Source: Gracilimonas sp046602855 (GTDB lineage: Bacteria; Bacteroidota; Rhodothermia; Balneolales; Balneolaceae). From it: a stretch of DNA of 64,000 bases. Below the pieces are notes generated by a model. It was not told the origin of the DNA, did not search any database, and saw only the letters and a program-made list of their open reading frames with translations. Position numbers and translations under genes: made by a program. Positions within the stretch are counted from its first letter, which is position 1. Each line of letters starts with the position of its first letter. Of this stretch, positions 33,461-43,300 are shown piece after piece. Location of the stretch: NCBI RefSeq assembly GCF_046602855.1, contig NZ_JBKINJ010000002.1, positions 1-64,000 on the forward strand, read 5' to 3'.

Positions 33461-35302
33461 TTAATAATCGATTCCGATTCGGTCCTTGAGCTTATTCTTG
33501 AGAGCCTCTTCGAGCTTTTTCTTCTTTTCCTCTAATTCTTTCTGCTTCTTCTCTACTTTATCAAGTTGTTCCTGAATCCTAGTCTGCATCTCATTATAAC
33601 GATCCATGATCTCTGCTTCTTTTTCACTCTTGAAAGCAGCCAGTTCTTCTTTTTTACCGGCAACCTGTTGCTTAACTTCGGCTTCTATTTTGCGTTTTGC
33701 TTCAGCCACTTTTTCGCTTACGGTTTGTCTCAATGCATTCATAAACAAGTCATCCACATTGGAACGAAGCCGGACACGAAGAGGTCCGTCGACATTATCT
33801 ATTAATGCAGAAATATCTATTTGATCAGTATTTCCAATAGCGCTTCTGATCAATGACTCTAACTGATTCTTAGGCTCTCCAACAGATGCAAAATCAAAGC
33901 TAATATCATTGGCAATGTAATCAATACGGCTATCTATTCTTTGGCCTGTCAGATTCAGCGCAACATTTACGTCCCCCTTTCCGGATTTCAATTCATAGGG
34001 CAAGAGGTCAGAACCGGATAATTTTGCATTCGCAAGTGTAAAGCCCGAATAATTGAACTCAAAACTCTCACGCGGTCTTTCTTCCAGATAATTGAATTCC
34101 CCGGTCAAGCTTAGGTTGACCTGATTTTCATCTACCCCCCCGATATTAAACTCGATAGGCTCGCCCGCTTTCTTCTGATCACTGCTGATATTTGTAACCT
34201 GCCCACTGATAGCAACGTCTGAAAGTGTTCTACCTGATAGTTCAACATTCTTAAACCAAAGACCCGGCAGATCGTATTTATCTGAGAATTGATAATTAAC
34301 TCCTTCATATCGCGGAATCCTTTCTGTCCCATCATCGCCCATAAAACGGCTTCCATATTCCCTGGCAATAGCTACATATTCCAGATATACAGCATAGTCA
34401 CCAAGCAAATTTTCACCAAATAAGGCCGTTCCAATATTTTGAACATCAAGATCAGGTAACTTAGCCATATTTACAGCGCGCTGATAATCATCCTGTATCC
34501 AGTTGTCGACTTGCGATATCTCATCCCTGCTTGTTCCGTAATCGTTCTCAAAATTCTGTTTGAGTGTTTGGGCACGATTCCTGAGTGAATCGACTTGGTT
34601 TTTCAGCTTCTTAACCTGTTCGATCATAGCAACTACTTTTTGGGGATCCTTAAACTCCTGAACCTTAATACTATCTACCCTCTTATTTATTTGGGCGATC
34701 TCTTGATTAATATTTGTGTTATTGAAGGTGCTATCCCATTTAGTATAGGTTTTCCTGATCCCATTTCTGAGTGAATCTATCTTATCATCCGTTCGGATAT
34801 CAATGCGTGCCATCAGGCTGTCCACATTCAGGTCATCTCGTATATCAGTAAATTTCACCTCCGCATTCTTCCTGGCCTGACTGGTTACTTGATCCACAAC
34901 TGAGTATATAAAGCCGGGCTCCTGATCCTTTTCTTCCTCAGGAATTTCAAAATATCCATCCGTTTCACGCTCGGTGGCTAGCTGAAATCCGGTTAACTTT
35001 ACGTTATTAACAACTACTTTGTTCGCTAAAATAAGCGGCCAGAACTGCATACTGAATTCCGTCTCACCGGTTTCAAATGTATTTTCCATAGTGCTGTTCT
35101 TGTTAGCAACCTGAAGACGATCCCACTTCAGTTTCAAATTCAGTAAACTAAACTCAAAGCCATCGAATTCTACCTTAGCTTCATTAAGAACACTTGCTTC
35201 ATATTCAATGTTACTTTCTATCCAGTCATCGGTTACGAAATATGCAGTCGCAAATCCTAACCCGATCAATACTAATACTGTAATTACGCCTCCCAATCTC
35301 AT
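33461..35302 (-). CDS. TIGR03545-family envelope protein with C-terminal coiled coil
   Basis: 613 residues. An N-terminal membrane anchor (5-25) is followed by a large extracytoplasmic part rich in beta-strands with AsmA-like phrasing (VVNNVKLTGFQLATE, WFKNVELSGRTL, FNYSGFTLANAKLSGSDLLPY), a middle coiled coil (about 190-270) and a charged C-terminal coiled coil (about 545-608) rich in Lys/Glu. The motif AVYLEYVAIAREYG near 305 and the pairing with the next gene identify it as TIGR03545 (family known from memory, function unknown, restricted to bacteria with outer membranes). AsmA-like form suggests a lipid-transport or envelope-assembly role, which is inference. Confidence 0.8.
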   Translation of the reverse strand: MRLGGVITVLVLIGLGFATAYFVTDDWIESNIEYEASVLNEAKVEFDGFEFSLLNLKLKWDRLQVANKNSTMENTFETGETEFSMQFWPLILANKVVVNNVKLTGFQLATERETDGYFEIPEEEKDQEPGFIYSVVDQVTSQARKNAEVKFTDIRDDLNVDSLMARIDIRTDDKIDSLRNGIRKTYTKWDSTFNNTNINQEIAQINKRVDSIKVQEFKDPQKVVAMIEQVKKLKNQVDSLRNRAQTLKQNFENDYGTSRDEISQVDNWIQDDYQRAVNMAKLPDLDVQNIGTALFGENLLGDYAVYLEYVAIAREYGSRFMGDDGTERIPRYEGVNYQFSDKYDLPGLWFKNVELSGRTLSDVAISGQVTNISSDQKKAGEPIEFNIGGVDENQVNLSLTGEFNYLEERPRESFEFNYSGFTLANAKLSGSDLLPYELKSGKGDVNVALNLTGQRIDSRIDYIANDISFDFASVGEPKNQLESLIRSAIGNTDQIDISALIDNVDGPLRVRLRSNVDDLFMNALRQTVSEKVAEAKRKIEAEVKQQVAGKKEELAAFKSEKEAEIMDRYNEMQTRIQEQLDKVEKKQKELEEKKKKLEEALKNKLKDRIGIDY

Positions 35303-35306
35303 CCTA

Positions 35307-35831
35307 TTATCCTCTCACCCGGTTTACAGTTTTATAAATTGAATACAGATTTGTTGACTTAAAAGCCTGAACAATCTTTAGCTTTTGAACCTTTGCATGG
35401 ATCTTCTCACGATACTGTAATACTAAAATCCGGAATAAAGGAAATGCAGGAATCGATAATATCACAGCTGTAACAAAACTACCGATCACTACGGTATTAT
35501 AGAACTTGGTTAGTGCCCACCATTCATTATTATACATGTTGGTGTAAGTTTCCTGCAGGCCCTCAAGCTCCAGCAGCCAGATTCCGAAATTATGAAATAA
35601 TGGATCAGCCAAATAAGCCACTCCGCTGAATATCATAAACGATAGCAATGCCATACCGATATTGACCCGAAGCACCATTATTAAAACTACAATAAATAGA
35701 TTATGAAATGACATGATCGGAGTCAGCCCGATTATCATCCCCAATATCATTCCGCCGGCAATTTGCGAGGGTGAGGCTTCGGAAGCCAAGGCTTTAAGAA
35801 GCTTTGCAAAATATTTCAAAATCAGGAACAT
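35307..35831 (-). CDS. TIGR03546-family membrane protein (DUF2062-like)
   Basis: 174 residues with three to four hydrophobic segments. SPSQIAGGMILGMIIGLTPIMSFHN (21-45) is the DUF2062-like signature found in TIGR03546, the usual partner of TIGR03545. It ends 4 nt before that gene starts, so they form a two-gene operon. Basic C-terminal tail (QYREKIHAKVQKLK..) is probably cytoplasmic. Function unknown. Confidence 0.8.
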   Translation of the reverse strand: MFLILKYFAKLLKALASEASPSQIAGGMILGMIIGLTPIMSFHNLFIVVLIMVLRVNIGMALLSFMIFSGVAYLADPLFHNFGIWLLELEGLQETYTNMYNNEWWALTKFYNTVVIGSFVTAVILSIPAFPLFRILVLQYREKIHAKVQKLKIVQAFKSTNLYSIYKTVNRVRG

Positions 35832-35984
35832 AGTACCCTTAATGAGTTAGCTTTAACTTTTTACTAAAATAACCAAAATGCTTCAAACTTCTTATTTTCT
35901 GTTTGGTCAGTGACTTAAAATTGAAACTCTTGGGAAGATAACCGATTTGGTTATATTCAATTCACAATCGATAGTTTAAAACCT

Positions 35985-37376
35985 ATGTTTCAATTACAAG
36001 AATATTTACTTTTAGGTGTATTGTTTATTTGTCTGGCAATACTTTCAGCATGTGAGTCCTCATCGACGGATGGTGCCCCTGATTCTTTTGCAGACAACCC
36101 CACTACCCAAGCTGAGGCTCCATATCCCTGTGAAGATGGTCAGGCTTTAAATTACGACTGTGGGAATGTTGATCTTTTTGCTCACCTAAACATTTATGAA
36201 TTGAGTGGTATTCAAAATGGAGTATATCTTAATGACATCTGGGGCTGGACAGATCCCAAATCTGAAAAAGAGTATGCATTGGTTGGGCTGACAAACGGTG
36301 TTTCATTTGTGGATATCAGTGACCCGGATGAACCGGTTGTTGTGGCTCGGCTTCCGGAATCTGACCTAAGAAATAAATATAAATCCATTTTACCTGCCGA
36401 ATATCCTGCATGTAATCTTGGAATTGGTGCTACGCAACGATCAAAAGCTTTGGGTCAAGGTTCATCATGGAGAGATATCAAGGTTTATGACGATCACGCC
36501 TTTGTTGTCAGTGATGCACAGCCACACGGAATGCAGGTACTGGATCTTACCAAGCTCAGAGATTATAGCGGTGAAGTTTTGAATCTGGAACACGATTTTC
36601 TTTACGAACGTCTTTCATCAGCCCATAATATTGTGATCAATGAAGAAACCGGATATGCCTATGCTACCGGTGTAACTCAAGCAGAAATTTGCGGTAGCAG
36701 GGATGAATCCGGCTTACATATGATCGATATTCGGGAACCGAAAAACCCCACCTTTGCCGGTTGTTACGTTGAACCTACCACCAGCTACGCCATTGCCCCG
36801 GGCTACGTTCACGATGCGCAATGCATCATCTACGACGGGCCGGATAATGAACACACCGGAAAGGAAATCTGCTTTAACTCAGCAGAAGGTAATGTGCTGA
36901 TCGCAGATGTTACCGACAAGAATAATCCCAGGACCATCAGTATGAAAAGTCAGGCAAATATGCAGTATTCCCATCAGGGTTGGCTGACGGAGGACCAGGC
37001 TTATTTTTTGATGAACGACGAGCTTGATGAGCGTAACCTAATGAGAAACACTAAAACCTACATTTGGGATGTACGTGACCTGGATGACCCTCTCTTTATC
37101 GGCTATTATGAGCATCAGACCTTTTCTATTGATCATAACCTATATGTAAAGGGAGAGCATGTGTATCAGGCGAATTACAACGCCGGACTACAGATAATGA
37201 ATATATCAAACATAGCCAATGGAGAACTGGAACGTACGGCTTATTTTGACACACAGCCTGGATCAGATGCCTCATTATTTGAGGGCACCTGGAGTAACTA
37301 TCCGTATTTTAAAAGCGGCATGGTAGTGCTCAGTGATATTGAAAACGGTCTATTCATTGTAAGGCCCAGACTGTAG
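35985..37376 (+). CDS. Choice-of-anchor B family lipoprotein with LVIVD repeats
   Basis: 463 residues. Lipoprotein signal with lipobox LSAC (Cys23), a Ser/Thr-rich linker, then a beta-propeller-like region made of LVIVD-type repeats (ALVGLTNGVSFVDISDPDEP, MQVLDLTKL, LHMIDIREPKNP, VLIADVTDKNNP, LQIMNISNI). The segment SYAIAPGYVHDAQCIIYDGPD near 264 is characteristic of the choice-of-anchor B family. Surface-exposed and probably binding; no enzymatic motif seen. A small hairpin (ATAACC/GGTTAT, 35938-35954) lies in front. Confidence 0.87.
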   Translation: MFQLQEYLLLGVLFICLAILSACESSSTDGAPDSFADNPTTQAEAPYPCEDGQALNYDCGNVDLFAHLNIYELSGIQNGVYLNDIWGWTDPKSEKEYALVGLTNGVSFVDISDPDEPVVVARLPESDLRNKYKSILPAEYPACNLGIGATQRSKALGQGSSWRDIKVYDDHAFVVSDAQPHGMQVLDLTKLRDYSGEVLNLEHDFLYERLSSAHNIVINEETGYAYATGVTQAEICGSRDESGLHMIDIREPKNPTFAGCYVEPTTSYAIAPGYVHDAQCIIYDGPDNEHTGKEICFNSAEGNVLIADVTDKNNPRTISMKSQANMQYSHQGWLTEDQAYFLMNDELDERNLMRNTKTYIWDVRDLDDPLFIGYYEHQTFSIDHNLYVKGEHVYQANYNAGLQIMNISNIANGELERTAYFDTQPGSDASLFEGTWSNYPYFKSGMVVLSDIENGLFIVRPRL

Positions 37377-37476
37377 AAACCTTTCAAAGCTTAACCATAT
37401 ATTTAAATTTGTGGGCTCTAACATTTCCCAAACATTAAGAAGTGCTCCTGACAGCCTGATTTCTTTGAGGTACCAC

Positions 37477-37484
37477 TATATTTG
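37477..37484 (+). promoter_or_regulatory. Candidate -7 element (TATATTTG) before the oxoamine synthase
   Basis: Exact TAnnTTTG match 67 nt before the start at 37552. No good -33 element at 19 nt, so only moderate support. Confidence 0.35.
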
Positions 37485-37551
37485 CTTACCTTTTGCACGA
37501 TTTTAAAACGGTATCATAACACCGAATCAGTTAGTAAAAAAGCTAAACTTT

Positions 37552-38778
37552 ATGGATCTATTTGACAAGCTAGAGAACCGCCCAAGCCCACTTGGACCAT
37601 TCACTTCCGAAGGCTACGGATATTACACTTTTCCCAAACTTGAAGGGCCACTAGGTCCTGAAATGGAATTCAACGGTAAAGATATGGTCGTTTGGAGTAT
37701 CAACGACTATCTAGGCATTGGTAGTAATGAAGATATCAAGAAAACGGATATTGAGGCTACCGAAAAATACAGCTTGAGTGCACCAATGGGTGCGCGGTTA
37801 ATGACCGGAAACTCTACTGAGCACGAATTGCTTGAAGAAGAACTGGCAGCTTTTGTCCATAAAGAAAAAGCACAGCTATTGAACTTCGGTTATCAGGGAA
37901 TCATGAGTGCTATCCATGCCCTAGTTGATCGTAACGACATTCTGATCTACGATGAATTAAGTCATGCCTGTATTGTAGACGGTAAACAGCTGTCTATGGC
38001 TGACAAGTTCGTATTTAAACATAACGATCTCGAAAGCTTCAAGAAGCAGCTTTTTCGTGCTAAAAAGAAAATGAAAGAAAACACGTCTATCCTTGTAGTC
38101 ACTGAGGGAGTTTTCGGTATGACGGGTGATCTAGGTATACTAAAAGAGATCATCGAACTCAAAAAGGAAGTTCCATTTCGCTTATTGGTTGATGATGCAC
38201 ATGGCATTGGTACAATGGGTAAAGATGGATCCGGTACCGGGACACATCTTGGAATTCAGGATGAGATTGATGTTTATTTTGGTACTTTTGCAAAATCTTT
38301 TGCATTGATCGGTGCTTTCATCGCTTCCGAGCCAAGAGTGATCGAATTTTTGAAGGCGAATTCCAGAAGTCAGGTTTTTGCAAAATCTCTGCCATTACCG
38401 ATTGTTGTTACCGCTCGTAAACGTTTGCAGATGATCAAAGACAATCCACAGTGGAGAGAAACACTTTGGAACAATACTTTAAAACTACGAGAAGGCCTGC
38501 GCGAGATCGGCTACACGGTACTTCCATCTGAAAGTCCGGTGACACCGGTTCTAACCAAGGGTAGTACTGATCTTTGTCAGGATATTATGCGGAAACTGCG
38601 TGAGGAACACGGCGTATTTGTAAGTGGTGTTGCCTACCCTGTTGTACCGAGAGGTACGGTGTTGATCCGCCTTATCCCAACCGCCGCTCATAATGATGCT
38701 CATATTGAACAAACCCTGAAAGCATTCGAAGCCATCAAAGACTACGTATTTGAAGCGGCTGAAAAACTAAGTGCTTAA
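37552..38778 (+). CDS. Alpha-oxoamine synthase, serine palmitoyltransferase-like
   Basis: 408 residues. Fold type I PLP enzyme: Lys248 (GTFAKSFALIGAF) binds PLP, Asp214 and His217 (LLVDDAHGIG) hold the ring, and SHACIVDG near 137 stacks on it. The N-terminal part (MDLFDKLENRPSPLGPF..YYTFPKLEG..) resembles the serine palmitoyltransferases of Bacteroidota more than BioF or Kbl, so the likely reaction is serine plus acyl-CoA to 3-ketosphinganine for sphingolipids. No acyl carrier or reductase is adjacent. It could also be a CAI-1-type or other AONS-family enzyme. Convergent with birA over a shared terminator. Confidence 0.8.
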   Translation: MDLFDKLENRPSPLGPFTSEGYGYYTFPKLEGPLGPEMEFNGKDMVVWSINDYLGIGSNEDIKKTDIEATEKYSLSAPMGARLMTGNSTEHELLEEELAAFVHKEKAQLLNFGYQGIMSAIHALVDRNDILIYDELSHACIVDGKQLSMADKFVFKHNDLESFKKQLFRAKKKMKENTSILVVTEGVFGMTGDLGILKEIIELKKEVPFRLLVDDAHGIGTMGKDGSGTGTHLGIQDEIDVYFGTFAKSFALIGAFIASEPRVIEFLKANSRSQVFAKSLPLPIVVTARKRLQMIKDNPQWRETLWNNTLKLREGLREIGYTVLPSESPVTPVLTKGSTDLCQDIMRKLREEHGVFVSGVAYPVVPRGTVLIRLIPTAAHNDAHIEQTLKAFEAIKDYVFEAAEKLSA

Positions 38779-38832
38779 AATTTAGAGCACATTCTGATCA
38801 GGTTTCTGTCAAAAGGATAAAAGAAAAAAATG

Positions 38833-38864
38833 AGCCCGTTCAGTGAAAACTGAACGGGCTTTTT
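38833..38864. terminator. Bidirectional intrinsic terminator between the oxoamine synthase and birA
   Basis: A perfect 12-bp stem (AGCCCGTTCAGT/ACTGAACGGGCT) with a GAAA loop, flanked by an A-run on the left and a T-run on the right, so it can stop transcripts from both convergent genes. birA ends 3 nt beyond it. Confidence 0.93.
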
Positions 38865-38866
38865 GT

Positions 38867-39649
38867 TTAAGATCTCAATACCCTTACCTGCTCGAATGCA
38901 AAGGTTTTTACGTCCATCTCTGAGTCCAATGCAATCAACTCTCCTTTGTTATTTGCTCCCAAAAATTTGAACTTACCGGAAAGAATCTCATCATTAACTT
39001 TCAATTTCACCCAATCACCATAGCCTGAAAGTGACTTGTTTACTTTTTTAAGTAAATCCGGATCCTGTTGACTCCAAAGCCTGTATTTGTACTCAATATC
39101 CTGAACAAGATGAGCTAACAATTCCTCTCGATCCATCTTATGTTTAGACTCGATGCTGAGGGAAGTAGCATCTTTAGAGACTGAATTTGAGAACTCTTGT
39201 TGATTTACGTTCAGCCCAATACCTGCAATAACCCTATCCAATTTATTTCCAATAAAAACTGTTTCAGTAAGTATGCCACAGAGTTTTTTTCCATTCACCA
39301 AAACATCATTAGGCCATTTGATCTTTGGTTTAAGATCTGTGAGGTTTTCTATTGTGTCTTTAACAGCCAATGCACAGGTTAAAGTAAGCAAGTTAAGCCT
39401 ATCTGGGTTAGATGGTTGAAACAGTAGGCTAAAGGTAAGATTCTGTCCCGGTTCTACGACCCACTTATGTTCATGCTGTCCCCTTCCTTTGGTTTGAAAA
39501 TCGGTTATTACCAAATTACCGTGGAGTGAGCCTTCTCCTTTCAATTTTTTTGCAGAAGTATTTGTAGATGGAAGTTCCTCAAAAAAATAAAGGCTACGCC
39601 CCAACCAGGAGGTAGCCAATTTATTTTCAAATTTTTCTGTATCAAACAC
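38867..39649 (-). CDS. birA: Biotin--[acetyl-CoA carboxylase] ligase, short form
   Basis: 260 residues. Activates biotin to biotinyl-AMP and attaches it to the carboxyl carrier lysine. The adenylate loop is TKGRGQHEHKWVVEPGQNL (about 73-91, GRGQHxHxW form), and IKWPNDVLVNGKKLCGIL (about 109-126) holds the catalytic Lys. There is no N-terminal helix-turn-helix, so it is a group I ligase without the repressor function of E. coli BirA. Confidence 0.95.
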   Translation of the reverse strand: MFDTEKFENKLATSWLGRSLYFFEELPSTNTSAKKLKGEGSLHGNLVITDFQTKGRGQHEHKWVVEPGQNLTFSLLFQPSNPDRLNLLTLTCALAVKDTIENLTDLKPKIKWPNDVLVNGKKLCGILTETVFIGNKLDRVIAGIGLNVNQQEFSNSVSKDATSLSIESKHKMDREELLAHLVQDIEYKYRLWSQQDPDLLKKVNKSLSGYGDWVKLKVNDEILSGKFKFLGANNKGELIALDSEMDVKTFAFEQVRVLRS

Positions 39650-39727
39650 AATGACTTAGAAAGTTTGGTTCAGGTTTACTCAAACAAAGTAAAATAAAAC
39701 CGGCAATCTTCCCTACATACTTCTGTA

Positions 39728-40027
39728 TTAATCTCCGATCTTTACGACTGAATCTTCCGTGCCAAATTCATTTGGCACATACTCATCAGCCGTATCATCG
39801 TTTTCCCAGCGTTCTCCGTCTATCAGATACTTAAATCTGTATTCGGTTTGAGGTTTCAGGCGAAGCGTGGTTGTCCACTTACCATTCTTCTTTACAAGCT
39901 TCTCTGATTCAGTATCCCAGTCGTTAAAGCTGCCTGCAACAACTACCTTTTTTTCTGCCCAGTCTTCAGGTACAGATAAGGTTACTTTGCAAACGGTTCG
40001 TTTTGGGGTGAATTCTTTTGAAATCAT
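39728..40027 (-). CDS. CBM48-type carbohydrate-binding (isoamylase early-set) protein
   Basis: 99 residues that are almost entirely one early-set/AMPK-beta-like glycogen-binding module: VVVAGSFNDWDTESEKLVKK, GKWTTTLRLKPQTEYRFKYLIDGERWEND and a C-terminal NEFGTEDSVVKIGD. Trp36, the second Trp and Lys residues typical of glycogen binding are present. No enzyme domain is attached, so it is a stand-alone carbohydrate-binding protein, perhaps cytosolic and tied to glycogen. A (TGAG)4 tract lies 20 nt upstream of the start. Confidence 0.88.
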   Translation of the reverse strand: MISKEFTPKRTVCKVTLSVPEDWAEKKVVVAGSFNDWDTESEKLVKKNGKWTTTLRLKPQTEYRFKYLIDGERWENDDTADEYVPNEFGTEDSVVKIGD

Positions 40028-40397
40028 AATACTAGATTTTCTTCAATGAGTGAGTGAGTGAGCACCTAAAATACCTATATTAATTAACTAGCACAATGAT
40101 AATACATAAAATTAAACCGCCCCAAAGAGTATTTAAATAATATTATTAAATATATATTTAGATATTAGTAATTATTTAATAATTGGAAGCGATTCCTGCT
40201 ATAAATATTACGCTTATTTTTCAGTGAACTGCTAATAAAATAAAACCTATAATACTCTTCATTTGTGGCAGTATTTCTGACAAGAATAAAAAATGGCAGG
40301 ATATTTGATAGATAAGAACTAAACAGTTGAACGGCCTTGTTTATAAGGTTAACTTTCAGAGTTAAGCAATTAATTAGCAGATCATCAATCCCCTATT
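40028..40397. other. 370-nt AT-rich gap between the CBM48 gene and secA
   Basis: Divergent promoter region for the CBM48 gene and secA. It contains a (TGAG)4 tract at 40047-40062, a very AT-rich stretch at about 40120-40200 with AATAATATTATT, and a small inverted repeat TTAACT/AGTTAA at 40349-40365. No open frame, RNA fold or consensus promoter was convincing. Confidence 0.5.
40047..40062. repeat. Tetranucleotide repeat (TGAG)4
   Basis: Four perfect TGAG copies, 20-35 nt upstream of the CBM48 start. Too short to infer phase variation, but it is the only simple-sequence repeat seen in a leader in this window. Confidence 0.6.
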
Positions 40398-43300
40398 ATG
40401 TTAGATAAAATCGGTAAAGTAATTACCAAGATATTTGGTTCTAAGAGCGAAAAGGATATTAAGAAAATTCAGCCCGTCTTAGAGCAAATCAAATCTTATG
40501 AAGATCAGGTAAAACAATTATCGGATGATGAGTTAAAAAGTAAAACTGATGAATTCAAGCAAAGGATCAAAGATGCTACATCCGACACCGTAGCAGAAAT
40601 TCAGGAGATCAAATCGCAGCTTGATGATCTTGAGAACCTTTCCCCAAATGAACACAGGGAAATGGCGGAATATCTGGATGAGCTCGAGGCAAAAGAGCTG
40701 GATATTATTGAAGATGTATTGGAGGAGATACTACCCGAAGCATTTGCCGTATTAAAAGATACCTGCCGCCGGTTCGTTGGTAAATCCTGGAAAGTTGGCG
40801 GTAATGAAACCACCTGGGAAATGGTACCCTATGACGTTCAGCTTATCGGTGCTATTGTATTGCATCAGGGGCGAATTGCTGAAATGAAGACCGGTGAGGG
40901 TAAGACCCTTGTTGCTATTTTTCCTGCTTATTTAAATGCATTGGCCGGTAAAGGTGTGCACATTGTTACAGTAAACAACTACCTGGCTATGCGTGATGCT
41001 GAATGGAATGAACCGATATTTAACTTCCATGGACTCGAGGTTGATTGTATTGACAAATATCAGCCCAGCTCTGATCAGCGTAGAGAAGCTTACAAAGTCG
41101 ACATTACCTATGGCACCAATAATGAATTCGGTTTTGATTACCTGCGTGACAACATGGTCGTTGAACAAGATCAGTTGGTTCAGCGTGAGCATCATTACAC
41201 CATTATTGATGAGGTCGATTCCATCTTGATCGATGAAGCCAGAACACCACTGATTATTTCAGGTCCGGTCCCTCAGGGTAACCAGTCTGACAAATATGTT
41301 GAAATGAAACCACGTGTTGAATCACTGGTTCTGGCTCAGAAGAAACTGGTTGCCAACCTGGTAAAAGAGGGAAAGGAATTATTGGAACAGGGTGATGAGG
41401 AAAAAGCCGGGCTGGCTTTATTCCGGGCCGTCCGCGGATTTCCCAAGAATTCCCAACTTCGAAAAATGCAACAGGACCCAAAGATCCAGAAGCTTATCCA
41501 AAGAACAGAATCTTTTTATCTGCAGGATAATGCCAAGAACATGCCCGTAGTTGATGAGTACCTGTATTACGCAGTAGATCCGAAAATGAATTCTATTGAA
41601 ATGACCGAGCAGGGTCGTGAATTCATTACTAAAAAAGGCGAGGATGAAGATTTCTTCATCATTCCCGATCTGGGAGAGGAAACGGCTGTTATCGAAAAAG
41701 AGATCGATAAGCTGAAAGAAGAAAAGCTTCAAGAGGTTAGAGATAACGATGAGTTCAGTGAAGAATATAAACAGAAGAAGATAGAAGAAGTTGAGCAGGA
41801 GATACGCCAGGAGCGTGAACGCCGGTTCAACGAGCTTCATCGCAAGTTTGCTGAGAAGGGCGATCGTATTCATACTGTCAATCAGCTGCTGAAAGCTTAC
41901 ACCAATTTTGAGCGTGAAGAGGAATACATTGTTCAGGATGGTAAGGTTCAGATCGTAGATGAACATACCGGACGTGTACTTTCCGGGCGTCGTTATTCAG
42001 ATGGATTGCATCAGGCAATTGAAGCTAAAGAACAAGTTAAAGTTGAGGCTTCAACCCAGACCTATGCTACTATAACTCTTCAGAACTACTTCAGAATGTA
42101 TCATAAGCTAGCCGGTATGACGGGTACAGCTGAAACTGAAGAAGGTGAATTTAACGAGATATACGAACTTGACGTAGTAGTGATCCCTACCAATAAGCCT
42201 ATTGCCAGGGATGACAAGGAAGATCTTGTCTTTAAGACCAAACGAGAAAAATTCAACGCCTCAATTCAAAGGATCGAGGAATACCACAAAAAAGGTCAAC
42301 CAGTATTGGTTGGTACCACAAGCGTAGATGTTTCTGAAACTATGAGCCGAATGCTTAAACGTGCCGGCATTCCCCATAACGTTCTAAATGCCAAACAGCA
42401 TGCTCGTGAAAGTGAGATCGTGAAACAAGCCGGTGAGATCGGTGCCGTAACGGTTGCTACCAACATGGCCGGCCGTGGTACTGACATTAAACTGGCCAAA
42501 GGTGTGAAGGAATTGGGAGGGTTAGCCATTCTTGGTACAGAACGTCATGAATCACGCCGGATTGATCTTCAGTTACGTGGTCGTGCCGGTCGTCAGGGAG
42601 ATCCGGGTGAAACGCAATTCTACGTATCTCTAGAAGATGACCTCATGGCAATGTTTATGTCAGACCGGGTTGCCAACGTCATGGATAAGCTCAGCTTTGA
42701 AGAGGGCGAGGTTATTACCCATCCATGGATCACCAAGTCCCTTGAGCGTGCCCAGTCCAAGGTAGAGCAAAATAACTTTAGCATCAGGAAGAGGCAGCTG
42801 GAATATGATGATGTTCTGAACAACCAGCGTAATGTGATCTACGCACGAAGAAAACATGCTCTTTCCGGTGATCAGTTGCGTACCGATATCCTTGATATGC
42901 TTGACGACCTGATCGAAAATATGGTGTATGATCACGTGGCTTCAGGCGATTACGATGGTCTGCATGAAAAAACACTTCGCCACCTGGCCGTTGATGTTGA
43001 TTATGACCGAGAAGCATGGGCCAAGATGAATGAGGATGAACTTAAAGATCATGTTGTTCAGAAAGCCCTCGAAAATTACCGTAAAAAGGAGGAGCGTATT
43101 GCTAAACCTTTATATGAGGTAATGAAACGCATCAACGAGGCAAACCCTGATAATAGGCCTGACAAAGTTCAGGTAGTGTTCACAGATGGCATCCGCCGGA
43201 TGCGTATTGTAGTTGATGTTGAAAACGCTCTCAAAAACGAAGGACGCGAAGTAGCTCGTTCACTTGAGAAAAGTGCTATTCTTTCCATTATCGATCAGAA

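Noticed and set aside
40047..40062. Phase variation by the (TGAG)4 tract
   Set aside because: Only four copies, outside the coding region, and without a frame that would change; kept as a plain repeat.
41418..41966. 182-codon leftward frame inside secA
   Set aside because: Highly hydrophobic Phe/Leu-rich shadow of the Glu/Lys-rich coiled-coil insertion of SecA; no domain recognised.
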